Source: Arundinibacter roseus
GTDB lineage: Bacteria > Bacteroidota > Bacteroidia > Cytophagales > Spirosomataceae
DNA: 64,000 nt
Direction of reading: 5' to 3'
Assembly: GCF_004348825.1 (NCBI RefSeq)
Contig: NZ_SMJU01000016.1
Span: forward strand, 1-64,000
Under the pieces are notes generated by a model. That model was given only the letters and a program-made list of their open reading frames with translations, searched no databases and was not told the origin of the DNA. The position numbers and the translations under genes were made by a program. Shown here in pieces: positions 16,472 to 26,400 of the stretch. Within the stretch, counting starts at the first letter, position 1, and the number at the start of each line of letters is the position of its first letter.

Positions 16472-17632
16472 AATGCTGCTAACGGTAGTGGTGGAGGTTT
16501 GTTTGAATGTAAAGAAAAGATACAAACTCAGAAGTATCACCGCAATTTCAAAAACCAATAAACCCCCGACGAGTCCGAAATAATCGGCCAAATACCCAAT
16601 GCCGATGGCCGGAATCCCGAAACCGATATAACCCGTACACATATATCCCGCCACCGCCCTTGACCGCTGCACGCCTCCCGCCTGCGAAATGAGCGCCAAC
16701 CCTCCCTGATAGCTAAAACCATAGGCCGCCGAGCCAATAATGGCCGTTCCTGCCAGAATAACGAAGATGTTCGTCACGTAACTCCCCAAAACCACCAACC
16801 CCATACCCAGGGGCATAAGCCAAAATCCAATGCGAAGGGAGGTCGCCGGATGAAAGTTTTTGCGTATCCAGGGTTGCAAAAAAGCCCCCGTCCAGTTGAC
16901 CAAAACCAGGCAAAATCCTGCATAGGCCGTGTAGCCAAACGTAGCCAATTGGCTGGGAAGTACGGCAATCACGATTCCGCCCGTTGCCCAGCAAATCGCA
17001 ATGGATAAATTGATCGGCAGAGAGCCTTTGGGAAAATAAGGCAGGCGCAAAATCTTGCCGCCAATTGGCGGAATCGCCGGCAAAGTAAAAGCTGCAAGAA
17101 GCCCTGCGAGCGTTAGAGCGCTGACAAAATAGTAGGTGACAGGCCGAAATGTGAAGAAAATCAGGAGCGCAACTGTGGTTAGAAAAGCACCGCCGCTAAA
17201 TCCAAAAGCCGTAGAAAGCGAAGCAGCATTCGCCGCCTTCGAAGCCGCCTGCGGGTGCGGATGAAGTACTTCGGCAAGGTAAGCCGTGCCGGTACCCATG
17301 CTTAGCCCAAGAGCAATGCCCTGAAAAAGCCGGGCAAAAACAAGGGCATATACCGTTGGAAATGCTGTAATAATCAGGTCGGCGGCCAACGCACAGCAAA
17401 GGCTTAAGATCAGGATGGGTTTTCGGCCTACGGCATCCGAAATGCCGCCCAAAAACACGTAACAGGGCAACATTCCCAGAATATAGGCCGCAAGTACAAG
17501 CGCCGTTTGGCCGTTTGTCAGCCCTGCCGCTTCGGCGTAAGGGCGAAACAGCGGCATGGAGACATTGACCGCGAGCGTGATCAGAAAAAGTGAAAACGAA
17601 ATGACGCGCGCGGGGGTCAGAATTGAATGCAT
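16436..17632 (-). CDS. MFS transporter
   Basis: 398 residues, about 12 membrane helices, with the major-facilitator loop 2-3 motif GGISDAVGRKPIL and RLFQGIALGLSMGTGTAYLA in helices 4-5. It is a proton-coupled antiporter or efflux type by overall pattern, and the substrate cannot be read. The C-terminus is a short cytoplasmic tail rich in Ser/Thr. The 3' end overlaps the convergent HAD phosphatase by 36 bp, so transcription from the two sides interferes. No regulator is adjacent. Confidence 0.88.
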   Translation of the reverse strand: MHSILTPARVISFSLFLITLAVNVSMPLFRPYAEAAGLTNGQTALVLAAYILGMLPCYVFLGGISDAVGRKPILILSLCCALAADLIITAFPTVYALVFARLFQGIALGLSMGTGTAYLAEVLHPHPQAASKAANAASLSTAFGFSGGAFLTTVALLIFFTFRPVTYYFVSALTLAGLLAAFTLPAIPPIGGKILRLPYFPKGSLPINLSIAICWATGGIVIAVLPSQLATFGYTAYAGFCLVLVNWTGAFLQPWIRKNFHPATSLRIGFWLMPLGMGLVVLGSYVTNIFVILAGTAIIGSAAYGFSYQGGLALISQAGGVQRSRAVAGYMCTGYIGFGIPAIGIGYLADYFGLVGGLLVFEIAVILLSLYLFFTFKQTSTTTVSSISNTISLDRGGN

Positions 17633-17737
17633 GCCGTAGTGGAAAAAACCAGAGAAGTGTAAACCCTCACTGATTTTAGGCCGTCTTTGATAAAAAAGAA
17701 GCTATGAAAAAGCTGTCAGAATGTGGAAAGTAAAACC

Positions 17738-17866
17738 CTACGCACGCTGTGCGACGGGCGTTGAAGTAGGCTGCGAAGAAGAACCGTACGCGGGGCACTG
17801 TTTCCGGGTACAGGAGGTAGCCATCAACATTCCGCCCACAATCAAGAAAATTAAAACCTTTTTCAT
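17738..17866 (-). CDS. small lipoprotein, 42 residues
   Basis: This short frame encodes 42 residues: a Lys-Lys N-terminus, a hydrophobic stretch (VLIFLIVGGML) and the lipobox MATSC with Cys19. A short mature tail follows with CPAYG and a Ser/Thr/Pro-rich end. It should be an exported, lipidated peptide. A near-ideal promoter lies about 55 bp upstream (17923-17953), which strongly supports a real gene. Similar tiny lipoproteins with a CPAY-like motif occur in Bacteroidota as I recall them; their role is unknown. It lies between arginine decarboxylase and the MFS gene, all on the minus strand. Confidence 0.72.
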   Translation of the reverse strand: MKKVLIFLIVGGMLMATSCTRKQCPAYGSSSQPTSTPVAQRA

Positions 17867-17922
17867 CCTGTTAATTGATTAAATATAGGTGTAAAACTGT
17901 ACCGGTACATAGGTTCCTGACG

Positions 17923-17953
17923 CAAAGATAATGCCATTAAATGAGTAAGCCAA
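17923..17953 (-). promoter_or_regulatory. promoter of the small lipoprotein gene
   Basis: On the minus strand TTG (17953-17951) and TATCTTTG (17930-17923) are separated by exactly 20 bases, a complete match to the Bacteroidota promoter consensus. The predicted start near 17917 gives a leader of about 50 nt. Confidence 0.75.
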
Positions 17954-17983
17954 CGCCCGGATACACTTCGGTATTGGCTTACT
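17944..17983 (-). terminator. hairpin after speA, overlapping the next promoter
   Basis: AGTAAGCCAA (17944-17953) pairs perfectly with TTGGCTTACT (17974-17983) around a 20-base loop. It lies 35-75 bp past the speA stop and includes the -33 TTG of the lipoprotein promoter. The T-run is weak, so this is a likely but not certain terminator. Confidence 0.45.
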
Positions 17984-18017
17984 AACGAACACATTAGCCG
18001 CAGGTTGTCCGGCACGG

Positions 18018-19490
18018 CTAGTTTTTTGTCTCTACGAGTTCTGTCGTCTCTTCTTCTTTTGCTTCCTCAGCTACTTCGGCCCGCACGTACGACTCATCTC
18101 TGAAACCCAGAATGCGCAGCATACTTTCGCTGTCCTGCTCGTTGGCAAATACCTGCGTTGTGATGCGGCCGTTGGCGTCGCGGTCTACCAATACGTGCCG
18201 TGGGGCGGGAATCAGGCAGTGCTGAATGCCGCCGTAGCCGCCCAACGACTCCTGATAAGCGCCTGTGTGGAAAAATCCGATGTACTGCGTTTCGTCATCT
18301 CCAAAAATCGGCATGTACAAATCCGCGCTGTGCATTTCGGTATTATAAAAATCCTGTGAGTCGCAGGTAAGGCCGCCGAGGTTGACCTTTTGGTAGGGAT
18401 TATCCCAATTATTGATCGGCAGCATGATATATTTCTGATTCATGCCCCACGAATCGGGTAGCTGCGTAATGAACGAACCGTCGATCATGTACCATAGCTC
18501 CTTGTCGTTTTGCAGTTTCTTGTCAATTACTTTATACACCACGGCACCACTTTCGCCGACGGTGTAGCTGCCAAATTCCGTAAAAATATGCGGAACGGGA
18601 ACGTTGTTTTTGTTACAAATCCACTGAATGTTCTCTACAATCTCATCGATCATTTGCTGATAATCGTAGTTCGACTGCAACGAGGTCTGAATAGGAAGTC
18701 CGCCGCCAATGTCAATTGAATCGAGGTCGGGACACATTTTTTGCATTTCGCAATACTTAAACATAAAGCGCGTGAGCTCACTCCAATAGTACGCGCTATC
18801 TTTAATGCCCGTATTGATAAAGAAATGCAGCATTTTGAGCTTGAACCGGGGATTCGACTCAATTTTTTCTTTATACAGCTGATTTACATCGTTGTAGCGA
18901 ATGCCCAAACGAGAGGTATAAAAAGCAAAGTTTGGCTCTTCGTCCGTGGCAATGCGAATGCCGAAACTCACCGACTCCGCCGTCACCGACTGCTCGTAGG
19001 TCTCGATTTCTTTGAGATTGTCCAGAATAGGAATAGCATTAAAGCCTTCGTTGATCAGCTCGCTGAGGTACTGCGTATACAGCGGGCGTTTGAAGCCGTT
19101 TGCCAGAATAAAGGTCGATTTACTGATCTTCCCGCGCCGATAGAGCTCCCGAATAATCGGAATATCAAACGAAGAAGACGTTTCGAGGTGAATGTTATGT
19201 TTCAGCGCCTCTTCCAGAATAAAACTGAAATGCGAGGATTTGGTACAATAACAATAGGTGTAACTTCCCTTGTAGTTAAACCGCTTAAACGAATTCCGGA
19301 AAAACATCCGGGCATTTTCGATATGCTCCCCAATCTTGGGAAGATAATTCAGTTTCAGGGGCGTACCGTGTTCCTTAATGATGTCCATCAGGGGTACATT
19401 GTTGAACAGCAATTCATTATTTTCATCAACGTGAAATTCCATCGTAGGAAACTCGAACGTTTGCTGAATCAGGTCAATGTAACTTTTCAT
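18018..19490 (-). CDS. speA: arginine decarboxylase (alanine-racemase fold)
   Basis: 490 residues. Features of PLP-dependent decarboxylases of fold type III: the Schiff-base Lys84 in YCYCTKSSHF, the phosphate loop SIDIGGGLP (about 255) and the C-terminal active-site region LTCDSQDF. Compact arginine decarboxylases of about 460-490 residues are typical of Bacteroidota, in place of the 630-residue proteobacterial SpeA. It makes agmatine and CO2 from arginine, the first step of putrescine or spermidine synthesis through agmatine, in the cytoplasm. The C-terminal 25 residues are Glu/Val-rich and look disordered. The agmatine-handling genes are not in the window. Confidence 0.92.
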   Translation of the reverse strand: MKSYIDLIQQTFEFPTMEFHVDENNELLFNNVPLMDIIKEHGTPLKLNYLPKIGEHIENARMFFRNSFKRFNYKGSYTYCYCTKSSHFSFILEEALKHNIHLETSSSFDIPIIRELYRRGKISKSTFILANGFKRPLYTQYLSELINEGFNAIPILDNLKEIETYEQSVTAESVSFGIRIATDEEPNFAFYTSRLGIRYNDVNQLYKEKIESNPRFKLKMLHFFINTGIKDSAYYWSELTRFMFKYCEMQKMCPDLDSIDIGGGLPIQTSLQSNYDYQQMIDEIVENIQWICNKNNVPVPHIFTEFGSYTVGESGAVVYKVIDKKLQNDKELWYMIDGSFITQLPDSWGMNQKYIMLPINNWDNPYQKVNLGGLTCDSQDFYNTEMHSADLYMPIFGDDETQYIGFFHTGAYQESLGGYGGIQHCLIPAPRHVLVDRDANGRITTQVFANEQDSESMLRILGFRDESYVRAEVAEEAKEEETTELVETKN

Positions 19491-19606
19491 TCCTTTATAC
19501 GAGACACAAAATGATTAAATGGCTGATTTTTTACGGGCAGGGACTACAAATTTGATGGTAATATGCTTCTTTTCCAAACATCGTTCGGGCCTAAATCATT
19601 CCAGGC

Positions 19607-19786
19607 CTACTTTGTTTCATCCGCATTATTTTCTACTCCATCCTCAAAAACTTCCTGTTCGTCCTTTTCTAATTGCACACAGGTTATGCCTCCTTTTACC
19701 TTTAAGCTCCCTAACAACGATTCCCAGAAACGAAAAAACGTCAAGATTAGTATAATGCCCCTCTCTGAACACTTAATTTTTTTCAA
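19607..19786 (-). CDS. possible 59-residue peptide gene with TTG start
   Basis: This frame (TTG at 19786, stop at 19607) begins MKKIKCSERGIILILTFFRF and ends in an acidic tail with CVQLEKDEQEVFEDGVENN. A basic-hydrophobic start followed by an acidic tail is protein-like, but there is no good promoter, no homologue that I recognise, and the start is not ATG. It may be a decayed gene or chance. Confidence 0.22.
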   Translation of the reverse strand: MKKIKCSERGIILILTFFRFWESLLGSLKVKGGITCVQLEKDEQEVFEDGVENNADETK

Positions 19787-20042
19787 CTAATTAACGGAAA
19801 AGTACAGTATTTTATTTTTGTTAAAAAGTTGTCTGGAAACTTAATCTCTTGTTTTTATTTAATTCAGTCATATTTTCTTAAATATAAAGTCGGTATAAAT
19901 TACTGATTTGCAATACGTTTTGATTTGAATGAGTATGAAAGCTATTGTCTCTCCTTGCTGACACATGAAATTTTTATAAAAACTAAGAACCTTTTTAAAG
20001 TTTCCGTAGTTCTTCGCATTAGAAAATTGCAACTTTACACCT
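19787..20042. other. AT-rich intergenic region before the efflux operon
   Basis: This stretch contains no convincing gene. The final 60 bases carry the tetR promoter region: CAACTTTA just before the GTG start resembles a weak -7 element. The inverted repeat AAGAAC-N18-GTTCTT (19985-20014) could be an autoregulatory operator for the TetR protein. Both assignments are tentative. Confidence 0.35.
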
Positions 20043-20663
20043 GTGAAAGAACGAATATTAAAAGCATCCGTAGACTTGTTTTGGCGCTATGGAATCAAGA
20101 GTATCACGATGGACGACATCGCAAAAGAACTGGGGATTTCCAAGAAGACGATCTATCAGCATTTTGCTGATAAGGATGAGATTGTGAAGGAGGTGATTGA
20201 GAAAGAACTGGATTGTGAAAAAAGCGATATGGAGCGGCTGAAATCAGAAGTACGTGATCCGATTGAAGAAGTTATGAAAGCATCGGAATACATGCGGGCC
20301 AATTTCGCAACGATCAGTCCTGTGCTGTTTCATGACCTCAAAAAATACCATCCCAAAGCCTGGACACTATTTCAGAAACATAAGTACGAGCACATTGTGC
20401 ACACGATCAGCGCAAATCTGACAGAAGGCAAGACAATGGGGCTCTATCGCCGTGATATTGACGTGGAGATACTCGCCCGGCTCCGGCTCGAACAAATCGA
20501 AATGGCTTTTGACACGACGATTTACCCTCCCCAAAAGTTCAGCATGATGGACGTGCAGATTCAGTTTATCCATCATTTTTTACGAGGCATTCTGACCGAA
20601 GAAGGATTTAAACTTTACAACACCTACATAGAAAAATCAGTAATTGAATCAAACCATCCATGA
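20043..20663 (+). CDS. TetR-family transcriptional repressor
   Basis: 206 residues starting at a GTG codon. The N-terminal helix-turn-helix (about 8-50) reads SVDLFWRYGIKSITMDDIAK followed by ELGISKKTIYQHF, the classic TetR DNA-binding signature. The remainder is an all-helical ligand-binding domain. It is the first gene of the efflux operon and overlaps the tolC-like gene by ATGA, so it very probably controls the operon and itself. The inducer is unknown. Confidence 0.92.
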   Translation: MKERILKASVDLFWRYGIKSITMDDIAKELGISKKTIYQHFADKDEIVKEVIEKELDCEKSDMERLKSEVRDPIEEVMKASEYMRANFATISPVLFHDLKKYHPKAWTLFQKHKYEHIVHTISANLTEGKTMGLYRRDIDVEILARLRLEQIEMAFDTTIYPPQKFSMMDVQIQFIHHFLRGILTEEGFKLYNTYIEKSVIESNHP

Positions 20664-22027
20664 AACGAGTAACCAAAATACACCAAGGGCTGCTGGTAGT
20701 GGCATTGCTCCTGGGGACCTTGTCGGCACAGGCCCAAAATGCCTTTACGCTCGAAGAAGCGGTTCAGTACGCGCTTCGAAAGAATATTAATATCAAAACA
20801 ACCGAACTAGACGCTATATCTGCTGAGGCTCGAATCGGCGAAATCCGCGCCGCCGGGCTGCCGCAGGTTTCAGCTCAGCTTGGCTTTAATGACAATCTGA
20901 TTATTCAGCGTGTTTTTCTGCCTGCTACGTTTGTAGATCCTAATGCCTCTCCCGATGCGCCTCCTATCGCTGCGCAGTTTGGGGTAAAGTACGCTGGCAA
21001 TGCCGGTGCAACGCTCAATCAGCTGATTTTCAACGGGTCGTATCTCGTGGGTCTGAAAGCTGCTTCTACGTACCGTGAGCTTGCGCAAAAGAACGTTGTG
21101 CAGTCGAAAGTAATGGTAGCTGAGGCGGTTACGAAAGCCTACTACTCCGTGCAGGTGGCCGAAGAGCGCGCCAAGGTGCTGGATCTGAACATTAGCCGGC
21201 TCGATACCCTCATGCGGGATACCCGCGCAACCTATGAAAGCGGGTTTGTTGAAAAAATTGATGTGGATCGTCTGGAAGTACAGCTCAATAATCTGAAAAC
21301 CGAGCGGCAAAAAGTAAATAACCTGATCGAGCTCAGCTACACGCTTCTCAAATATCAGATGGGTATGCCCCTGACCGAGCCGGTTACGCTCACTGACCGC
21401 ATCGAAGACGTAAACCTCGCCACGCTGCAAGCCGAAGTAGGCGGAAGCGTCGACTATGAAAAGCGTATAGAATATTCCATTTTGAATACGCAGGGAGAAC
21501 TCGCCAGGCTCGACATCAAGAATATCCGCGCAGGTTACCTGCCAACGGCTTCGGGATTTTTGTCGTACGGACACAACAACGGACGCAACAACTTTGGCGA
21601 TTTGTTTAGTACGCAGTGGTTCAATAACTCGGTGCTTGGCCTGAATATTCAGATTCCGATTTTTGATGGATTAACCAAACACTATAAATTGAAACAGGCC
21701 GAAATAACGCTCGATAAAGTCAATCAGGGCCGCGACCTGCTTTCACAATCCATTGACTTGCAGGTACAGCAGGGCTTCATTACGTTGCGCAATTCGCTCG
21801 AAACGCTCGAAACGCAACGCCGCAACGTGACGCTTGCCGAAGAAGTGGTACGTGTGTCAAAGATAAAATATCAGGAAGGTGTGGGTTCAAACATTGAGGT
21901 AATCAATGCTGAATCGTCCTTTAAAGAAGCCCAAACCAACTACTTTGCCGCACTCTATGACGTGCTGATTTCGAAGGTAGATTTGACCAAAGCCCGGGGC
22001 GAACTCCTGATCGACGGCACAAACTAA
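20660..22027 (+). CDS. TolC-family outer-membrane efflux protein
   Basis: 455 residues with a signal peptide (first ~25 residues, ending SAQAQN) and two outer-membrane-efflux repeats. The first begins AFTLEEAVQYALRKN; the second includes IFDGLTKHYKLKQAEITLDK and a coil-forming ETQRRNVTLAEEVVRVSKI. It forms the trimeric exit duct through the outer membrane for the RND pump encoded two genes on. Its start overlaps the tetR stop by 4 bp, implying translational coupling. Confidence 0.95.
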   Translation: MKRVTKIHQGLLVVALLLGTLSAQAQNAFTLEEAVQYALRKNINIKTTELDAISAEARIGEIRAAGLPQVSAQLGFNDNLIIQRVFLPATFVDPNASPDAPPIAAQFGVKYAGNAGATLNQLIFNGSYLVGLKAASTYRELAQKNVVQSKVMVAEAVTKAYYSVQVAEERAKVLDLNISRLDTLMRDTRATYESGFVEKIDVDRLEVQLNNLKTERQKVNNLIELSYTLLKYQMGMPLTEPVTLTDRIEDVNLATLQAEVGGSVDYEKRIEYSILNTQGELARLDIKNIRAGYLPTASGFLSYGHNNGRNNFGDLFSTQWFNNSVLGLNIQIPIFDGLTKHYKLKQAEITLDKVNQGRDLLSQSIDLQVQQGFITLRNSLETLETQRRNVTLAEEVVRVSKIKYQEGVGSNIEVINAESSFKEAQTNYFAALYDVLISKVDLTKARGELLIDGTN

Positions 22028-22028
22028 G

Positions 22029-22063
22029 TAGCTATGAGCATTTAGCGATTAGCTGTTAGCTTG
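22029..22063 (+). repeat. degenerate heptamer repeat (TAGCnnT), five units
   Basis: The units TAGCTAT, GAGCATT, TAGCGAT, TAGCTGT and TAGCTTG follow each other without gaps directly after the tolC-like stop codon. A second, inverted copy of the same pattern lies at 56379-56407. This looks like a dispersed short-tandem element of the genome. Confidence 0.6.
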
Positions 22064-22199
22064 CATATTTCATTGATTATCAGAAGATTGATTATATTGT
22101 TTCTGGAAAGTAATCTAATCAAAATTTGCATAATTACTTTATACATAGCAAACCAATAACTACTTAATTAAACTCAAAATTAGATTTAGCACCTATATC

Positions 22200-23336
22200 A
22201 TGAAAACCAATAGTATCGTAGTCGTAGCATTCGCCACCGTCCTGCTGTTAGCCTGCTCGGGAGAGAACAAAGATGGTTTGGCAGCCAAACAGGAAGAGTT
22301 GGCCAAGCTGAAAAGTGAGCAAAGCGAGCTCAATCAAAAAATAAAAACGCTGGAAGCCGAAGTAGCGCAGCTCGACACCACAAGTCAGCAGCAGGAGCGC
22401 GTCAAATCGGTAGTAGTATCGCCGATTTTATCCCAAAACTTCAAGCATTATGTAGAAGTACAGGGCTCGGTAGATGCCAAAAACAGCGTGATGGTTAGTC
22501 CGAAATCCGGTGGAGTGGTAACGGCCGTGTATGTAAAAGAAGGGGATAACGTGCGTCAGGGAGCTACAATTGCAAGAGTAGACGACAGCATTTTGCGGGA
22601 ATCTATCGAAGAATTGAAAAATCAGATGACACTCGCCCAAACGGTGTATGAAAAACAGGCCCGGCTTTGGGAACAGAAAATCGGAACGGAGATTCAGTAC
22701 TTGCAGGCAAAAAATAACAAAGAAGCACTTGACAAGAAGCTTTCGACGCTCAATACGCAGCTTTCGCAGGCAAACATTGCTGCACCCATCAGTGGCGTTG
22801 TCGATATGGTCAATGTGCGTGTAGGCGAAATGGCCTCGCCCGGAATGCCCGTGGTGCGTTTGGTCAATTTGGGTAATCTGAAAGTTGTTGCCAAAGTAGC
22901 CGATAGCTACGCCGCAAGCGTACGCAAGGGCGATGAGGTCATTATCAAATTTCCGGATCTTAACAAAGAATTTAACGCCCGCATCACCTTCGTAAGTACG
23001 ACCGTTGACCCGCTGAGCCGGACTTTTACGATTGAAGCCAACCTGCCATCAAGCAGCGGAATCAAACCGAACATGCTGGCGCAGGTACAAATCAACGATG
23101 CAAGCCGCTCGGATGCACTCGTGATTGACCAAAACCTGGTACAAACCAACGAAAAAGGACAAGTGGTGTACGTGGCCGCAGCCGAAGGTGACCGCAAGGT
23201 AGCACAGGCAAGAACTATCAAAACAGGCCTGAGCTACAACGGCAAAGTGGAGATTCTGGAAGGATTGAAGACCGGCGATCAGCTCATTACGCAGGGGTAT
23301 CAGGACGTAGCCGACGGACAGCTGATAAGCTACTGA
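22200..23336 (+). CDS. RND efflux periplasmic adaptor subunit, lipoprotein
   Basis: 378 residues. The signal ends in a lipobox LLLAC (Cys19), anchoring the protein to the inner membrane. A predicted coiled coil follows immediately (about 28-62, heptad pattern LAKLKSEQSELNQKIKTLEA). Then come the half-lipoyl domain (GGVVTAVYVKEGDNVRQGAT), an alpha-hairpin, the second half-lipoyl (ISGVVDMVNVRVGEM), a beta-barrel and a membrane-proximal domain. It bridges the RND pump and the TolC channel. It lies 172 bp after tolC. Confidence 0.94.
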   Translation: MKTNSIVVVAFATVLLLACSGENKDGLAAKQEELAKLKSEQSELNQKIKTLEAEVAQLDTTSQQQERVKSVVVSPILSQNFKHYVEVQGSVDAKNSVMVSPKSGGVVTAVYVKEGDNVRQGATIARVDDSILRESIEELKNQMTLAQTVYEKQARLWEQKIGTEIQYLQAKNNKEALDKKLSTLNTQLSQANIAAPISGVVDMVNVRVGEMASPGMPVVRLVNLGNLKVVAKVADSYAASVRKGDEVIIKFPDLNKEFNARITFVSTTVDPLSRTFTIEANLPSSSGIKPNMLAQVQINDASRSDALVIDQNLVQTNEKGQVVYVAAAEGDRKVAQARTIKTGLSYNGKVEILEGLKTGDQLITQGYQDVADGQLISY

Positions 23337-23443
23337 ACCAACTTATAGAATGACACCTGGAAGAGGGTAACGGGACATCCGAGAACTTCGTTTTTCCCAA
23401 ACCCTCTCCTGCTCACCCATTCATTATTCAAATATTCAAACCT

Positions 23444-26400
23444 ATGAAAGCAGCAGACGATCATAAACTAGACGATCACAAGACGCTCAGCTTCACCAAT
23501 TGGTGTGTAGAGAATAGGACAACGATCTATATTTTCACCTTCATCATTACGCTTGCCGGATGGCTCGTATACACCACGTTGCCGAAAGAGCAGTTTCCGG
23601 ACATCAAGATTCCGCAGGTGTATATCAACACCGTTTATTTCGGAACAGCACCCGCAGATGTGGAAAATACGATCAATAAGCCGATTGAAAAACAGCTCAA
23701 ATCCATTTCGGGCGTGAAGCGGATCAAATCCAATGCCTTGCAGGATGTATCCGTTATCCTCGTAGAATTTAACCCCGATGTAGACGTAACCGACGCTTTG
23801 CAGCGTGTGCGCGACGCCCTCGACAAGGCTAAGCGCGACCTGCCCCAAAAGCTCGACTCCGGCCCTACGGCGCAGGACGTAAACTTCTCGGAGTTTCCGA
23901 TCATGAACATTAACATTGCCGGAAATTATTCGCTGAAACAACTCAAAGAATACGCCGAAGATTTGCAGGATGCCATCGAAGGGATGCCCGAAATCAGCCG
24001 TGTGGACATTGTAGGCGCGCTCAACCGCGAAATTCAGATTAATGTAGACCTGCCCCGGATGCAGGCGGCCGGTCTTACCTTCTATGATATTCAGAGCGCC
24101 GTACAAGGTGAAAACGTAAACGTTTCCGGGGGGGATTTGCCCGTGGATGGCGTGCGCCGGACGCTCCGCGTCAAAGGTGAGTTTTCGGAAATGCGACAAA
24201 TTGCCGATCTGCGAATCCGGACAAGTACCGGAGCCGTTTTGCGTTTGGGCGATGTGGCCGACGTGCAGGATAGCTTTGAAGAGCAGCAGGATTTTGCCCG
24301 CCTCGACAATAAATCGGTAGTTACACTCAACGTCATTAAGCGTGCCGGTGCCAACCTCGTGCAGGCCGCCGATAATATTGAAGCGACAATTGAAGACTAT
24401 AAAGAAACACGCTTTCCTCAGGGACTCGACATCCGCATCACAGCCGATCAGTCGGAGCGGACACGTGCCGAGCTACATGATTTGGTCAATACTGTGGTAT
24501 TGGGCTTTATCTTCGTGGTACTCATCCTGATGTTCTTTATGGGCGTGGGCGACGCTATCTTTGTGGGTCTTTCGGTGCCGTTGTCGGCCTTGGTAGCGTT
24601 CGTACTGATGCCGATCATCGGGCCAATCGTCGGTACGGCTTTTACCCTGAACACCATCGTTCTTTTTGCATTCCTGCTTGGTATTGGTCTCGTGGTAGAC
24701 GATGCCATCGTGGTTATTGAAAATACCCACCGTTTGTTTAACCAACACAAAGAATGGACCATTCAGCAGGCTGTGAAGGCGGCCGCCGGCGAGGTGTTTG
24801 TTCCTGTACTTTCCGGTACGCTCACGACGATTGCGCCCTTCTTCCCGCTGTTATTTTGGCCAGGAATTGTTGGTGAGTTTATGAAGTTTTTACCGCTGAC
24901 GCTCATCCTCACGCTGATGTCGTCGCTCTTTGTGGCCTACGTCATGAACCCCGTCTTTGCGGTATCGTTCATGAAAAGACACGACGAAACCAAAGAAAAG
25001 CACGAAACCAAGAGCTTCAAAACCATTCGTCGGCCAATCATTATTTTGGGTGCAGCTGCCTTCATTGGCTATTTTATTGATCGCGGGGTGGGCAACTTCC
25101 TGCTGTTTATTCTGCTGTTGTTTGTCTTCAACCACTACATCCTGACGCCCAAAATCCTGGTGCCTTTTCAGGATCGGTTCCTGCCCGCCCTGCGCGATAG
25201 CTACCGTAACCTGATCTCGTGGCTTATCAAAGGATGGCGTCCTGTGTGGGCGATTGTGCTGATGGTCGGCGTACTGATTTTTACCTTCGTGCTAACGGGT
25301 ATCGTTCAGCCACAAGTCATTTTCTTCCCGAGCGGCGATCCTGACTATGTGTACGTCTACAACAAACTGCCGATTGGTACCGATGCCCGTGTAACGGATT
25401 CGGTGACGAAGGTGATCGAGAAAAAAGTTTTTGATGTTTTGGAAAAAGAAAAAGCCATGGACATGGTCAATTCGGTGATTTCCAACGTGGGCAAAAACGC
25501 CGGCGACCCAACAAACCCCGACCGCGCGGCTACGCCGCATAAGTCGAAGGTAACCGTAGCCTTTGTCAAAAACGAAGAACGCGGCGGACGCTCGACGCAG
25601 GAAGTGCTGCTAAAAGTTCGGGATGCCCTCGTGGGAATTCCCGGCGCGGAAATTTCCGTAGAACGCGAAAGCACCGGACCACCCACCGGAAAACCAATTG
25701 CCGTTGAAATTTCGGGCGATGATTTTGACCAATTGCAAATCCTGGAAAAACAAGTACTGCAAAAAGTACAGAATTCTGGTATACAGGGAATTGATCAGCT
25801 GCGCTCGGATCTCGTGACCAACAAACCCGAAATCACTATCAACATCGACCGGGATAAAGCGCAGCGGGAAGGCATCAGCTCACAGCAAATCGCTTTGGCC
25901 GTTCGGACGGCCCTGTTCGGAACTGAAATTTCTAAGTTCAGAGATGCCGAGGACGAATACCCCATCATGGTGCGTCTGAAAAAAGACGACCGCGATCAGA
26001 TTGAACGGCTACTGAGCCTCAACATCGTGTACCGCGACATGAACTCCGGCGGTGCCCTGCGGCAGGTTCCGATTTCGGCGGTGGCCGACATCAATTACTC
26101 GACCACGTTCAGTCAGATCAACCGCAAAGATCAGGAGCGGATCGTGACGCTGAGCTCGGATGTACTGCCCGGCTACAACGCCAACGAAATTGTAGCGCAG
26201 ATTCAGGTGTTGGTAAACGAAATGGAAGTACCCAACGGCTATACCGTCAAAATGGGTGGCGAACAGGAAGATCAGGAAGAATCCATGACGTTCCTTGTAG
26301 GAGCTTTCGGAGCTGCAATTCTGCTGATTTACCTCATTTTGGCCACGCAGTTCAACTCCGTGGTGAAGCCGTTCATTATCTTCTTCACCATCCTGCTGTC

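Noticed and set aside
18741-19514. 257-codon open frame antisense to arginine decarboxylase
   Set aside because: Runs fully opposite a well-conserved enzyme gene and shows basic, low-similarity translation typical of antisense frames.
20870-21574. 234-codon open frame antisense to the TolC-like gene
   Set aside because: Shadow frame; the sense strand encodes an intact signal peptide and efflux repeats.
22028-22199. Possible small RNA or gene between the TolC-like and adaptor genes
   Set aside because: Apart from the heptamer repeat I see no promoter, terminator or protein-like frame; only AT-rich sequence.
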